A DNA stretch of 64,000 bases, taken from contig MNXJ01000057.1 in NCBI GenBank assembly GCA_001872455.1, positions 62,001-126,000 on the forward strand, in the 5' to 3' direction. Shown here piece after piece: positions 9,355 to 18,311 of the stretch. Each line of letters begins with the position of its first letter. The stretch's first letter is position 1. Under the pieces are notes generated by a model that was not told the origin of the DNA, did not search any database, and worked only from the letters and a program-made list of their open reading frames with translations. Made by a program: the position numbers and the translations under genes. Source of the stretch: Anaerolineae bacterium CG2_30_57_67 (GTDB lineage: Bacteria; Chloroflexota; Anaerolineae; Anaerolineales; Villigracilaceae).

Positions 9355-9933
9355 ATGAACTCAATTTGTGTTTACTGTGGCTCGTCGGATGACATTCATC
9401 CTGACTACAAAGACGCAGGTCGTCAGATGGGGCGTCTACTGGCAGAAAACAGCATCACCCTCGTTTACGGCGGCGGGAAAACCGGTATCATGGGCGCATT
9501 GGCAGAGGGCGCACTGGCCGCGGGCGGGCAGGTGATTGGTGTCATCGTTGAGAGTATGAATACCCCCGCGCTGGCACAGGGCGGATTGACGCGCCTGGAA
9601 GTGACCGCCACTATCCATCAGCGCAAGGCGCGTATGTACGAACTCGCTGAAGGCTACATTGCCCTGCCTGGCGGATTCGGCACGTTTGATGAGCTTTTTG
9701 AAACCATCACCTGGGGGCAGATTGGCATTCACCAAAAACCCATCGGTCTGCTGAATGTGCGCGGCTACTTTGACCCGCTGACCGCCGTCATTGACCACGC
9801 CCAGCGTGAGGGCTTTATTTTTCCGGAACATCGCCAGCTGTTGTGCATGGCTGATTCACCTGTCAGATTGTTGGACGCCATGCAGCAGCACCAACATCCA
9901 GTCGAAGCGGTTCGGCGCTGGATGCGTCAGTAG
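9355..9933 (+). CDS. LOG family protein (TIGR00730; cytokinin-riboside phosphoribohydrolase-like)
   Basis: CVYCGSSDD..., VYGGGKTGIMG, LPGGFGTFDELFE motifs. Confidence 0.93.
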   Translation: MNSICVYCGSSDDIHPDYKDAGRQMGRLLAENSITLVYGGGKTGIMGALAEGALAAGGQVIGVIVESMNTPALAQGGLTRLEVTATIHQRKARMYELAEGYIALPGGFGTFDELFETITWGQIGIHQKPIGLLNVRGYFDPLTAVIDHAQREGFIFPEHRQLLCMADSPVRLLDAMQQHQHPVEAVRRWMRQ

Positions 9934-10004
9934 CGGACGTTGTACGCCTCCAATTCCCTCTGCCTGTGTTATATCTGGCGATACTCTAACACGAGGAGAA
10001 AATT

Positions 10005-11246
10005 ATGCGAAAACGAGTCGTTGTTACCGGGCTGGGAGCTGTCAGCCCGATTGGAAATACGATGCTTGCTACCTGGCAGGCGCTCATGGCTGGTAAGTCT
10101 GGCGCTGATTTTATTACCCTGTTCGACGCCAGCCGCCACAAGACGCGCTTTGCCGCTGAAGTGAAAAATTTTGATTCCTCGGCATTGCTCGGTCACCGCG
10201 ATGCGCGCAAATTGGACCGCTTTGCCCAATTTGCTACCGTTGCTGCGCTTGAAGCCCTGGCGCAGGCCGGGCTGACGGTTGATGAAAACAACCGCGAGCG
10301 GGTCGGCGTGCTGATTGGCACCGGCATTGGCGGCATGTCCACGCTGCTGGAGCAGGTGGAAGTGATGCGCGAAAAAGGCCCAGACCGTGTTAGCCCCTTT
10401 TTAATTCCGATGATGATTTCGGACGGCGCGGCGGGCGCGATTGCCATTCGGGTTGGTGCGCGCGGCCCGAATATGGCCCTGGCGACGGCTTGCGCCACCG
10501 GTTCCAACGCAGTTGGCGAGGCGTCTGAGATGATTCGGCGTGGCGCAGCGGACGTGATGATTGCTGGCGGAGCGGAAGCCTCGATTACCGCAATTTCAAT
10601 GGCCGGGATGAATGTGATGGGCGCTCTTTCGACCCGCAACGATGACCCGCAAAGCGCCTCGCGCCCCTTTGACAAAAACCGCGATGGTTTTTTGATGGGC
10701 GAGGGCAGCGGTATTTTGATTTTGGAGTCGCTGGAACACGCCCGCGCGCGTGGCGCAACTATTCTGGCCGAGGTGAGTGGCTATGGCACGAGCGATGACG
10801 CCCACCATATTTCTGCCCCGCTAGAAAGCGGCGAAGGCGCGGCGCTTTCGATGCGCCTGGCGCTGCAAAGCGCCGGGTTGCCGCCGACGGCAATTGATTA
10901 CATCAACGCGCATGGCACCTCCACCCATTTGAACGATAAGGCTGAAACATTAGCCATCAAGACCGTCTTTGGCGACCATGCTTATGAACTGGCGGTTTCC
11001 TCCACAAAGTCGAATACCGGCCATCTGTTGGGTGCGTCCGGCGCGCTGGAAGCGGCTTTCTGCGTGCAAATTTTTCAGCACAATGTTTTGCCGCCCACCA
11101 TCAACTACCACACCCCTGACCCTGATTGCGATTTGGATATCATTCCCAATACGCCGCGCCCGGCCACGCCACGCCATGCCATGTCCAATTCATTTGGGTT
11201 TGGCGGCCACAACGCCACGCTGATTATCAGCCGCTTTGAGAATTGA
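10005..11246 (+). CDS. fabF: 3-oxoacyl-ACP synthase II
   Basis: VVVTGLGAVSPIG, ATACATGSNA active-site Cys, NAHGTSTHLND, KSNTGHLLGASG. Confidence 0.95.
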   Translation: MRKRVVVTGLGAVSPIGNTMLATWQALMAGKSGADFITLFDASRHKTRFAAEVKNFDSSALLGHRDARKLDRFAQFATVAALEALAQAGLTVDENNRERVGVLIGTGIGGMSTLLEQVEVMREKGPDRVSPFLIPMMISDGAAGAIAIRVGARGPNMALATACATGSNAVGEASEMIRRGAADVMIAGGAEASITAISMAGMNVMGALSTRNDDPQSASRPFDKNRDGFLMGEGSGILILESLEHARARGATILAEVSGYGTSDDAHHISAPLESGEGAALSMRLALQSAGLPPTAIDYINAHGTSTHLNDKAETLAIKTVFGDHAYELAVSSTKSNTGHLLGASGALEAAFCVQIFQHNVLPPTINYHTPDPDCDLDIIPNTPRPATPRHAMSNSFGFGGHNATLIISRFEN

Positions 11247-11252
11247 GTTCTT

Positions 11253-12356
11253 ATGCCTTACGCGCACATTACCGGTTGGGGCATGTCTATCCCCCAAAAA
11301 ATCTTAACCAATGACGACCTTGCCAAAATGGTGGATACCAACGACGCCTGGATTCAGGAACGCACCGGCATCCGCGAGCGTCACATTGCTGCCGAAAACC
11401 AATCCACCGCCAGCTTGGGCGCTGAAGCGGCGCTGCACGCCTTGCGGGTAGCCAATCTCGCGCCGACGGAGATTGACCTGATTATCTGCTCCACCTCGTC
11501 GCCGGAACATACTTTTCCGGCCACGGCCTGCCTGATTCAAGACGCGATTGGTGCGACCCGCGCCGGGGCGTTTGACCTTTCTGCCGCTTGTTCTGGCTTC
11601 ATTTTTGCTGTGAATATGGGCGCTCAGACGATTAAAACAGGCTCAGCCAAAAATGTGTTGGTGATTGGCGCTGAAACCCTGTCGCGCTTTGTGGATTGGA
11701 ATGACCGCAACATCTGTATTCTGTTTGGCGATGGCGCAGGCGCGTTTGTGCTTCAGGCCAGCGACAGACCGGGTGGCGTCATCTCAAGCGTCATGCGCTC
11801 GGATGGTTCTGGCAGCGATTTGCTCTCTCTGCCGGCGGGCGGCAGCAAACACCCCGCCAGCGAAATCACTGTTCATACCGGAATGCACTTTATTCATATG
11901 GACGGCAAGGAAGTTTTCCGCTTTGCCACGCGCGTTATGGCGCAGGCTACCATCGAAGTGGCTGAGAAAGCGGGCTGGAAAACCGCAGACCTGGCGCTGA
12001 TTATTCCGCATCAGGCCAATCGGCGCATCATTGATGCCGCCGCGCGCGGGCTGAAACTGCCGATGGAAAAATTCATGGTCAATGTTGAGCGCTACGGCAA
12101 CACTTCCACTGCTTCGATTCCGATTGCCACGGTGGAAGCCGTTCAGCAAGGGCGGCTGAAGCCTGGCGACAAGGTGGTCATGGTCGGCTTTGGCGCGGGA
12201 CTCACCTGGGGGGCGCTCGCCGCTGAATGGAGCGGCCCGATTTCCACCGAGCGCAAACTCGCCCCAGAGTGGTACGCCTGGTTCGCTCCGGCGCGTTCCC
12301 TCGTCCGGCGCGCCATCCGCCTGCTCGAAGGCCTCTTCTTTGGCCGCAAAAGTTAA
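11253..12356 (+). CDS. fabH: 3-oxoacyl-ACP synthase III
   Basis: TNDAWIQERTGIRERHI, DLSAACSGFIFA, IPHQANRRII; C-terminal extension of roughly 40 aa. Confidence 0.94.
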   Translation: MPYAHITGWGMSIPQKILTNDDLAKMVDTNDAWIQERTGIRERHIAAENQSTASLGAEAALHALRVANLAPTEIDLIICSTSSPEHTFPATACLIQDAIGATRAGAFDLSAACSGFIFAVNMGAQTIKTGSAKNVLVIGAETLSRFVDWNDRNICILFGDGAGAFVLQASDRPGGVISSVMRSDGSGSDLLSLPAGGSKHPASEITVHTGMHFIHMDGKEVFRFATRVMAQATIEVAEKAGWKTADLALIIPHQANRRIIDAAARGLKLPMEKFMVNVERYGNTSTASIPIATVEAVQQGRLKPGDKVVMVGFGAGLTWGALAAEWSGPISTERKLAPEWYAWFAPARSLVRRAIRLLEGLFFGRKS

Positions 12357-12415
12357 GCGCGGAATGGTCTGCGGTATAATCGCGCCACAGTAACAAATTT
12401 TCAAAGGAGTTTCTT

Positions 12416-12604
12416 ATGCGCGTATTTGGGCTTGGCCCCGTGGAACTGATTGTCATTCTGGTCATCATCCTGGTCCTGTTTGGGCCGGGACGCCTTAGCA
12501 AAACCCTGGGCGAACTTGGCTCCGGTTTGAAAAACTTTCGCGACAGCCTGGGCGGCAAGGATGACGCCGCGGGAGAGAAAAGCGACACCCCCGAAAATAA
12601 ATAA
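12416..12604 (+). CDS. tatA: Sec-independent translocase TatA/E
   Basis: 62 aa; LGPVELIVILVIILVLFGPGRLSKTLGELGSGLKNFRDS. Confidence 0.9.
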   Translation: MRVFGLGPVELIVILVIILVLFGPGRLSKTLGELGSGLKNFRDSLGGKDDAAGEKSDTPENK

Positions 12605-12627
12605 CGTACCCACTTTGTGCGTTTGCG

Positions 12628-12667
12628 AAAACTGCGGCAATTTCCAACAGGGAGTTGCCGCAGTTTT
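12628..12667 (+). terminator. Terminator after tatA
   Basis: aaaactgcggcaa ... ttgccgcagtttttac; overlaps the track ORF start at 12655, so that start is unlikely. Confidence 0.8.
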
Positions 12668-12684
12668 TACAGGGAAAAACAGCC

Positions 12685-13446
12685 ATGACCTTTTCCGCTT
12701 TTGACGGCTTGCTTTGGCTGGCGTTGATGCTGACCACGCTCTCTTTTCTGCAGCGCTTCTTGCACCGCGAAATTCAGACCGTGTTTTTGCTGCTGACGCG
12801 CGACATCAACATCACCATCATTTTATTTGCGCTGATTTTCATTCCGGGGGTCTTCCTGCACGAGTTGAGCCATTTTTTGACGGCAAAAATATTGCGGGTA
12901 GCCACGGGAGGCTTTTCGCTGATTCCCGAACCGCTTGATGGCGGGCGGCTGCGCATGGGCTACGTCGAAACCGCCGAAAGCGACATTCTGCGCGATTCGC
13001 TGATTGGCGCCGCGCCGATTCTTTTCGGCACGCTTTTTTTGGCCTGGGTGGCCGTCTCGCACTTGCATCTGGTGGTGATGTGGGATACCTTCCGCAATGC
13101 GCAGTGGACGCTGTTTGGCCTGGGCCTGCAAACCCTGCCCGCCCTGCCGGATTTCTGGCTGTGGTTTTACCTGGCCTTCGCCGTTTCCAGCACGATGATG
13201 CCCTCGGATTCTGACCGGAACGCCTGGACGCCGCTGCTTCTGATGGTCGGCGGGCTGCTGGCGCTTTTCCTGCTGGCAGGCGCCGGCGCGTGGATGGCGG
13301 CCACGCTCGCCCCGCCGCTGAATGTGTTTCTGCGTGGCGTGGCGCTGGTCCTGCTCTTCAGCAATCTCGTCCACATTTTTCTAATTCCGCCTTTTCTGCT
13401 TTTTCACCGCCTGCTGGTCAAACTCACTGGGCTGGATGTGGGCTGA
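12685..13446 (+). CDS. Polytopic membrane protein with HExxH motif (M50-like)
   Basis: FLHELSHFLTAKIL in an N-terminal helix; several hydrophobic segments; ATG at 12685 preferred over 12655. Confidence 0.6.
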   Translation: MTFSAFDGLLWLALMLTTLSFLQRFLHREIQTVFLLLTRDINITIILFALIFIPGVFLHELSHFLTAKILRVATGGFSLIPEPLDGGRLRMGYVETAESDILRDSLIGAAPILFGTLFLAWVAVSHLHLVVMWDTFRNAQWTLFGLGLQTLPALPDFWLWFYLAFAVSSTMMPSDSDRNAWTPLLLMVGGLLALFLLAGAGAWMAATLAPPLNVFLRGVALVLLFSNLVHIFLIPPFLLFHRLLVKLTGLDVG

Positions 13447-13456
13447 CGCGCCGCCC

Positions 13457-13498
13457 TTGACAGATTTTTTTAATCCCATATAATAACGAACGTTCGTT
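13457..13498 (+). promoter_or_regulatory. Consensus sigma-70-type promoter abutting TetR-type palindromic operator
   Basis: TTGACA (13457-13462), 16-nt spacer, TATAAT (13479-13484), then aacgaacgttcgtt palindrome (13485-13498). Confidence 0.85.
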
Positions 13499-13526
13499 CA
13501 CCTTGTGCTTTCCTTTCCGCCCACTC

Positions 13527-14138
13527 ATGAATCTTCCCGCTCCGTCCAAGGGTTCACAAACCCGCCAAACCATTCTCGATGCCGCGCACAGCCTGTTTCT
13601 CGAACATGGCTACGCCGCCACATCCATGCGTCAAATTGCCGGGCGCGCCGGGCTGGCCCTGGGCGGAATTTACAACCATTTTTCGGGCAAGGATGACATT
13701 TTCCAGGCGCTGATTCTTGACCGCCATCCCTACGTTCAAATTTTCCCCTTGCTGAAAAATGTGCCCGGCGACTCTGCCGAAGAATTTATCCGCAACGCGG
13801 CGGTCATCATCCAGGCCGAAATGGGCAGCCGCCCTGAGTTTATGAAGTTGATGTTCATCGAAATCGTCGAATTTAACGGCAGTCATTTCCCCAAACTATT
13901 TGACGTACTTTACCAGCAAATTCTTCCCATTCTTCAGCGTTTTCAGTCCCCGCAAAGCGGCGCGCGCGACCTGCCAGCGCTGTTAATTTTGCGCACGCTG
14001 ATGGGCACCATCGTCGCCTATTACGTCACCGAATTTTTGATGAACGACCCGGCCATTCCCGCCGCCCTACGCAGCGTCAGCCTGGCAGATTTTATGGAAA
14101 TTTACCTGCACGGCATTTTGAAACCGCCCACGTCCTGA
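13527..14138 (+). CDS. TetR/AcrR family transcriptional regulator
   Basis: N-terminal HTH: QTRQTILDAAHSLFLEHGYAATSMRQIAGRAGLALGGIYNHFSGKDDIF. Confidence 0.93.
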   Translation: MNLPAPSKGSQTRQTILDAAHSLFLEHGYAATSMRQIAGRAGLALGGIYNHFSGKDDIFQALILDRHPYVQIFPLLKNVPGDSAEEFIRNAAVIIQAEMGSRPEFMKLMFIEIVEFNGSHFPKLFDVLYQQILPILQRFQSPQSGARDLPALLILRTLMGTIVAYYVTEFLMNDPAIPAALRSVSLADFMEIYLHGILKPPTS

Positions 14139-14151
14139 TATCGGAGTCCCC

Positions 14152-15279
14152 ATGAATTCTCGCCTTTACGCCATCATCCGCAAAGAATTTATCCAAATTT
14201 TCCGCGACAAGCGCACCCTGGTTCTGATTCTGGTCATCCCCATCGTGCAGTTATTTCTGCTGGGCTACGCCGCTACCAACGATGTGCGCAACGTGCCGCT
14301 GGCGGTTTACGACCAAAGCCAAAGCCCTGAATCGCGCGCCCTGCTCGACGCCTACCGCGCCGCCGACTATTTCCAAATCGCCTACGCCGCCGGTTCCGAG
14401 GCCGAGATTCAGACGCTGATTGAAAAAGGCCTGGCGCGCGCCGCGCTGATCATCCCGCCCGATTATGCCAGCCGCCTGCGCGCCGGGTCGGCGCAGGTCG
14501 CCTTTATTTTGGATGGCTCCGACCCCTCCGTTGCGGCGACCGCGCTTTCAGCGGCGCAGTTAATCGGCCAAAGTCACGCCACCGGCATTTTGTCGCAAAA
14601 AATTTCCCGCGCCGGGCAAAATTTCAAGGTTCAGCCGCCAGTTGAAGTGCGCACCACCGTCTGGTACAACCCCGATTTAATTTCTGCCTACTTCATGATT
14701 CCCGGCGTGATTGGCATGATTTTGTTCGCCATCACCGCCATTCTGACCGCCACCGCCGTCGTGCGCGAGCGTGAGCGCGGCACGATTGAACAACTCATCG
14801 TCACCCCCATCCGCCCCTGGGAACTGGTGCTGGGAAAAATTATGCCCTACACGCTGCTTGGCCTGTTCGACACGCTGGAAATTTTGCTGGTCGGCCACTG
14901 GTGGTTTGGCGTCCCCATTCGCGGTTCCATTTTGCTGATTGTGCTGCTTTCGGCGCTGTTCCTGCTTTCGGGGCTGGGCATCGGCCTGTTCGCCTCGACC
15001 ATCGCCAATACTCAGCAGGAAGCCATGCTGACGGTTTGGATGACGCTTTTGCCGAGTATTTTCCTTTCCGGCTTTTTCTTCCCGCTGGACGCCATGCCCA
15101 AAGTGCTTTACTACATTTCGTACGCCATGCCGCTGCGCTACTATCTCAGCATCATTCGCGTGCTGCTGCTCAAAGGCGTGGGCATCGAAAGTATTTGGCC
15201 CGATGTCATTGCGCTGACAATTTTCGGCGTCGTCATCATGACCGCCGCCGCGCTGCGCTTCAAAAAACGTCTCGATTAA
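14152..15279 (+). CDS. ABC-2 type permease (YbhR/YbhS-like)
   Basis: KEFIQIFRDKRTLVLILVIPIVQLFLLGYA; C-terminal ABC-2 membrane domain. Confidence 0.9.
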   Translation: MNSRLYAIIRKEFIQIFRDKRTLVLILVIPIVQLFLLGYAATNDVRNVPLAVYDQSQSPESRALLDAYRAADYFQIAYAAGSEAEIQTLIEKGLARAALIIPPDYASRLRAGSAQVAFILDGSDPSVAATALSAAQLIGQSHATGILSQKISRAGQNFKVQPPVEVRTTVWYNPDLISAYFMIPGVIGMILFAITAILTATAVVRERERGTIEQLIVTPIRPWELVLGKIMPYTLLGLFDTLEILLVGHWWFGVPIRGSILLIVLLSALFLLSGLGIGLFASTIANTQQEAMLTVWMTLLPSIFLSGFFFPLDAMPKVLYYISYAMPLRYYLSIIRVLLLKGVGIESIWPDVIALTIFGVVIMTAAALRFKKRLD

Positions 15280-15291
15280 AGGAGTTTTTCC

Positions 15292-16632
15292 ATGTCTCAC
15301 AATCGCCCCCCTTTGCCCGTAATCGCCCTCGTCGTCTTGATTATTCTCGGCACCGCCGGATATTTTGGCTGGCAGGCGCTGGCCCCCAAACCGAATCTCA
15401 CGCTCACCGCCAGCGGAACGGTTGAAGCGGTGCAAGTTGCCATCGCCCCGGAAATTTCTGGCAAGGTGGCCGAAGTTCTGGTGAATGAAGGCGACGCGGT
15501 GCGCGCCGGAGACCTGCTGCTGCGCCTCGACGGGACGCTGCTCGAAGCGCAGAAAACCCTCGCCGCCGCGGGCGTGGATACTGCCCAAGCTGCCGCCGCC
15601 GCCGCTGAATCTGCCGCCGCTTCGGCGCGGGCGCAAGTTGACCTGGCGCTGATTGCCGCGCTCAACGAGCAAAAACTCACCCGCCTGGCCGACTGGACCG
15701 CCGCTGCGCCAACCGAATTTAACCAACCCACCTGGTATTTTGACTCGCCCGAACAGGTTGCCGCCCTCGAATCCGAAGCCGCCGCCGCTCAAACGGCGCT
15801 GAAAAAAGCGCAGGACGCCCTCAAATTTACGCAGGAAAAAGCCACCAGCGCCGGTTTTCTGGCCGCCGAAACGCGCCTGGCCGCCGCCCGCGCCGCTTTC
15901 CAGGTTGCGACGGATGTGCTGGCAAAAACCGCCAGCGCCGACCAGCCGCTGAAAGATTCGGCCCAACGCGCGCTGGATGACGCCCAATCGGAATTGACCG
16001 CCGCCCAAAAAGCCTATGATGACGTGGTCACTACCAGCGGCGCGGCGGATGTTTTGCAGGCGCGCGCTGACCTGGCGATTGCCCAGGAACGCGCCGATTC
16101 TGCCGCCGACCGGCTGCGCGCGTTGCAGACCGGGGTCAACTCGCCGAAAGTCGTCGCCGCGCAAAAGGCGGTTGACCAGGCCGAAGCGATGGCTGCGCAA
16201 GCCAAAACCGCTATCCGCCAGGCCGAAGCCAATTTGGCGCTGATTCAGGCTCAGGTGGCGAAGTTAACCGTCATCGCCCCGTCCGACGGGGTGATTCTCT
16301 CGCGCACGATCGAGCCGGGCGAGGTCGCCAATCCCGGTTCCATCGTGCTCACGCTCGGGAAATTGAGCGAATTGACGCTGACGGTTTACGTAGCCGAAGA
16401 CCGCTACGGCGAAATTTCGCTCGGCCAGGCGGTGGATGTGACCGTGGATTCTTTCCCCGGTGAAATTTTTGCCGCGACGGTGACACACATCGCCGACCGC
16501 GCCGAGTTTACGCCGCGCAATGTGCAAACTGCCGATGGCCGCAAAACGACTGTCTTCGCCATCAAACTGGCGCTGCTCGACCCGCAGGGAAAGTTGAAAC
16601 CGGGAATGCCGGGAGATGTGGTTTTTAAATAA
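15292..16632 (+). CDS. HlyD/YbhG-like periplasmic adaptor with long coiled coil
   Basis: N-terminal TM, ASGTVEAVQVAIAPEISGKVAEVLVNEGDAV, Ala-rich coiled coil, VIAPSDGVILSRTIEPGEVANPGS. Confidence 0.9.
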   Translation: MSHNRPPLPVIALVVLIILGTAGYFGWQALAPKPNLTLTASGTVEAVQVAIAPEISGKVAEVLVNEGDAVRAGDLLLRLDGTLLEAQKTLAAAGVDTAQAAAAAAESAAASARAQVDLALIAALNEQKLTRLADWTAAAPTEFNQPTWYFDSPEQVAALESEAAAAQTALKKAQDALKFTQEKATSAGFLAAETRLAAARAAFQVATDVLAKTASADQPLKDSAQRALDDAQSELTAAQKAYDDVVTTSGAADVLQARADLAIAQERADSAADRLRALQTGVNSPKVVAAQKAVDQAEAMAAQAKTAIRQAEANLALIQAQVAKLTVIAPSDGVILSRTIEPGEVANPGSIVLTLGKLSELTLTVYVAEDRYGEISLGQAVDVTVDSFPGEIFAATVTHIADRAEFTPRNVQTADGRKTTVFAIKLALLDPQGKLKPGMPGDVVFK

Positions 16633-16639
16633 TTATTCA

Positions 16640-16783
16640 GTTGACCCGTTGACCCGTTGACCCGTTGACCCGTTATCCAGTTAACCGGATAACCGGATAA
16701 CCGGATAACCGGATAACCGAATAACCGAATAACCGAATAACCGAATAATCGGATAACCGAAAAACCGAAAAACCGAAAAACTG
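16640..16783 (+). repeat. Octamer tandem array with strand switch (18 units), left flank of IVP cassette 1
   Basis: (gttgaccc)x4 gttatcca gttaaccg (gataaccg)x4 (aataaccg)x3 aataatcg gataaccg (aaaaaccg)x2 aaaaactg; gttatcc/ggataac inverted at the switch. Confidence 0.95.
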
Positions 16784-16797
16784 TATGGAGCGCACCC

Positions 16798-17208
16798 ATG
16801 ACCACCATCTCTCGTTTTGAGGAGATTGAAGCCTGGCAGACCGCCAGAGAGTTGACCAACCTGGTATATACTTTTACAAATCAAGAGAAATTTGCGCGAG
16901 ATTTTGGGTTAAAAGACCAAATTCGCCGGGCGGCTGTTTCAGTAATGAGCAATATCGCTGAAGGTTTTGAGAGCCAGAGCCAGCCAACGTTTAGCCGTTA
17001 CCTGCATATCGCCCAGGCATCTGCGGCTGAAGTTCGCAGTCAACTTTATATTGCGCTTGACCAAAAATACATCACCGAAGAAGAGTTTACGCAGGCCTTT
17101 GAGATGGCTTATAAAGTCTTACGTCAAATTGTTCGCTTTATTGCTTATCTTCAATCATCATCTGACCGTAAAATTCGGGATGACCAGCCTGAATATACAA
17201 CCGGATAA
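16798..17208 (+). CDS. Four helix bundle protein (23S rRNA intervening-sequence protein/S23 family, Avd-like fold)
   Basis: FEEIEAWQTARELTNLVYTFT...FGLKDQIRRAAVSVMSNIAEGFESQ...FSRYLHIAQASAAEVRSQLYIALDQKYI matches the IVP family signature. Confidence 0.92.
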   Translation: MTTISRFEEIEAWQTARELTNLVYTFTNQEKFARDFGLKDQIRRAAVSVMSNIAEGFESQSQPTFSRYLHIAQASAAEVRSQLYIALDQKYITEEEFTQAFEMAYKVLRQIVRFIAYLQSSSDRKIRDDQPEYTTG

Positions 17209-17298
17209 CCAAACAACCGGACAACCGGACAACTGAACAACCGGACAACCAAACAACCGGACAACCGGACAACTGAACAACCGAACAACCGGACAACT
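17198..17298 (+). repeat. Octamer tandem array, right flank of IVP cassette 1, with 40-bp higher-order period
   Basis: caaccgga/caaccaaa/caactgaa units in order ABAAC-ABAAC-D-A; directly abuts the ATG at 17299. Confidence 0.95.
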
Positions 17299-18303
17299 AT
17301 GATAACCGTTACTCACCTTCACAAATCCTTCGGCCACCTCCGCGCCGTGGATGGCTTGAGCCTGGCGGTGGCCCCCGGCGAAATTTACGGCCTGGTCGGC
17401 GCCGACGGGGCTGGAAAAACCACCGTCATGCGCCTGATTTGCGGCGCGCTGACGGCGGACGCGGGCAGCGTCAGCGTGGGCGGGTACGACATCAACCGTC
17501 AGACCGAGCAGGCGCGTGGGCTAATCGGCTACCTTTCGCAGCGCTTTTCCATGTACGAAGATTTGACCGTGCTGGAAAATATCCGCTTTTTTGCAGAAGT
17601 GCGCGGGCTGAAAGCGGACGAGTGGCTGCCGCGCAGCATGGAAATTTTGGATTTCGTTGGTCTGGCGGCGTTTAAAGACCGCTTTGCCGGGCATCTTTCG
17701 GGCGGCATGAAGCAGAAACTTGGGCTGGCCTCGGCGCTGGTGGCCCGCCCGCGCGTTTTACTACTCGACGAACCGACCACTGGCGTGGACCCGGTGACGC
17801 GCCAGGATTTCTGGCAGTTGATTATCCGATTGGTTAATCAGTTGTCTGGTTCTCCAGTTGACCGGTTAACTGAACAACCGGACAACCCAAAAACCGGAAA
17901 ACTGGATAACCGAACAACTGGAAAACCGCATAACCGCGAAGCCCAAGTCTCTGTCCTCATTTCCACCCCCTACATGGACGAGGCCGCCCGCTGCCATCGG
18001 ATTGGTTTTATGCGTCAGGGCAAAATTGTCGCGGAAGGCACGCCCGGCCAGTTGCGTGCGACCCTCGACGGCCAGATTTTGGAACTGCGCGGCACGCCGC
18101 TGATGGAAATTCGCCGCCTGGCGGCTGCGCTGGCTGGCGTGGAAGATGTTCAGGCGTTCGGCGACCGGCTTCACCTGCGCGTGGAAAAAGACCAGGCCGG
18201 GGCGGTGACCGAACGCCTGCGCGCCAGCGGTGCCGCCATCAGTTCGCTGCGCCCCCTGCCGCCCACGCTGGAAGATGTTTTCATCAAGATGAGCGTGGAA
18301 TAG
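17299..18303 (+). CDS. ABC transporter ATP-binding protein (YbhF N-half-like) with in-frame repeat insertion
   Basis: GADGAGKTT Walker A, LSGGMKQKLGLA signature, VLLLDEPTTGVDP Walker B; 38-aa polar insert before VSVLISTPYMDEA. Confidence 0.9.
   Translation: MITVTHLHKSFGHLRAVDGLSLAVAPGEIYGLVGADGAGKTTVMRLICGALTADAGSVSVGGYDINRQTEQARGLIGYLSQRFSMYEDLTVLENIRFFAEVRGLKADEWLPRSMEILDFVGLAAFKDRFAGHLSGGMKQKLGLASALVARPRVLLLDEPTTGVDPVTRQDFWQLIIRLVNQLSGSPVDRLTEQPDNPKTGKLDNRTTGKPHNREAQVSVLISTPYMDEAARCHRIGFMRQGKIVAEGTPGQLRATLDGQILELRGTPLMEIRRLAAALAGVEDVQAFGDRLHLRVEKDQAGAVTERLRASGAAISSLRPLPPTLEDVFIKMSVE
17829..17940 (+). repeat. In-frame octamer array with strand switch inside ABC ATPase gene
   Basis: gattggtt aatcagtt gtctggtt ctccagtt gaccggtt | aactgaac aaccggac aacccaaa aaccggaa aactggat aaccgaac aactggaa aaccgcat aaccgcga. 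Confidence 0.9.
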
Positions 18304-18311
18304 GAGCTTTT

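Noticed and set aside
14677-16200. Minus-strand 507-aa Gly/Arg/Gln-rich ORF
   Set aside because: Antisense shadow of permease/HlyD coding sequence.
16798-17208. Diversity-generating retroelement (Avd-like protein)
   Set aside because: No reverse transcriptase, TR/VR pair or adenine-directed variation seen in the window.
16640-17298. CRISPR array
   Set aside because: Units are 7-8 bp, contiguous, with no spacers and no cas genes.
17299-18303. H-loop His loss (STPYMDEA) as damage caused by the repeat insertion
   Set aside because: The N-terminal half of YbhF-type ATPases also has a degenerate switch-His (as I recall STSYLDEA in E. coli YbhF), so it is probably a family trait.
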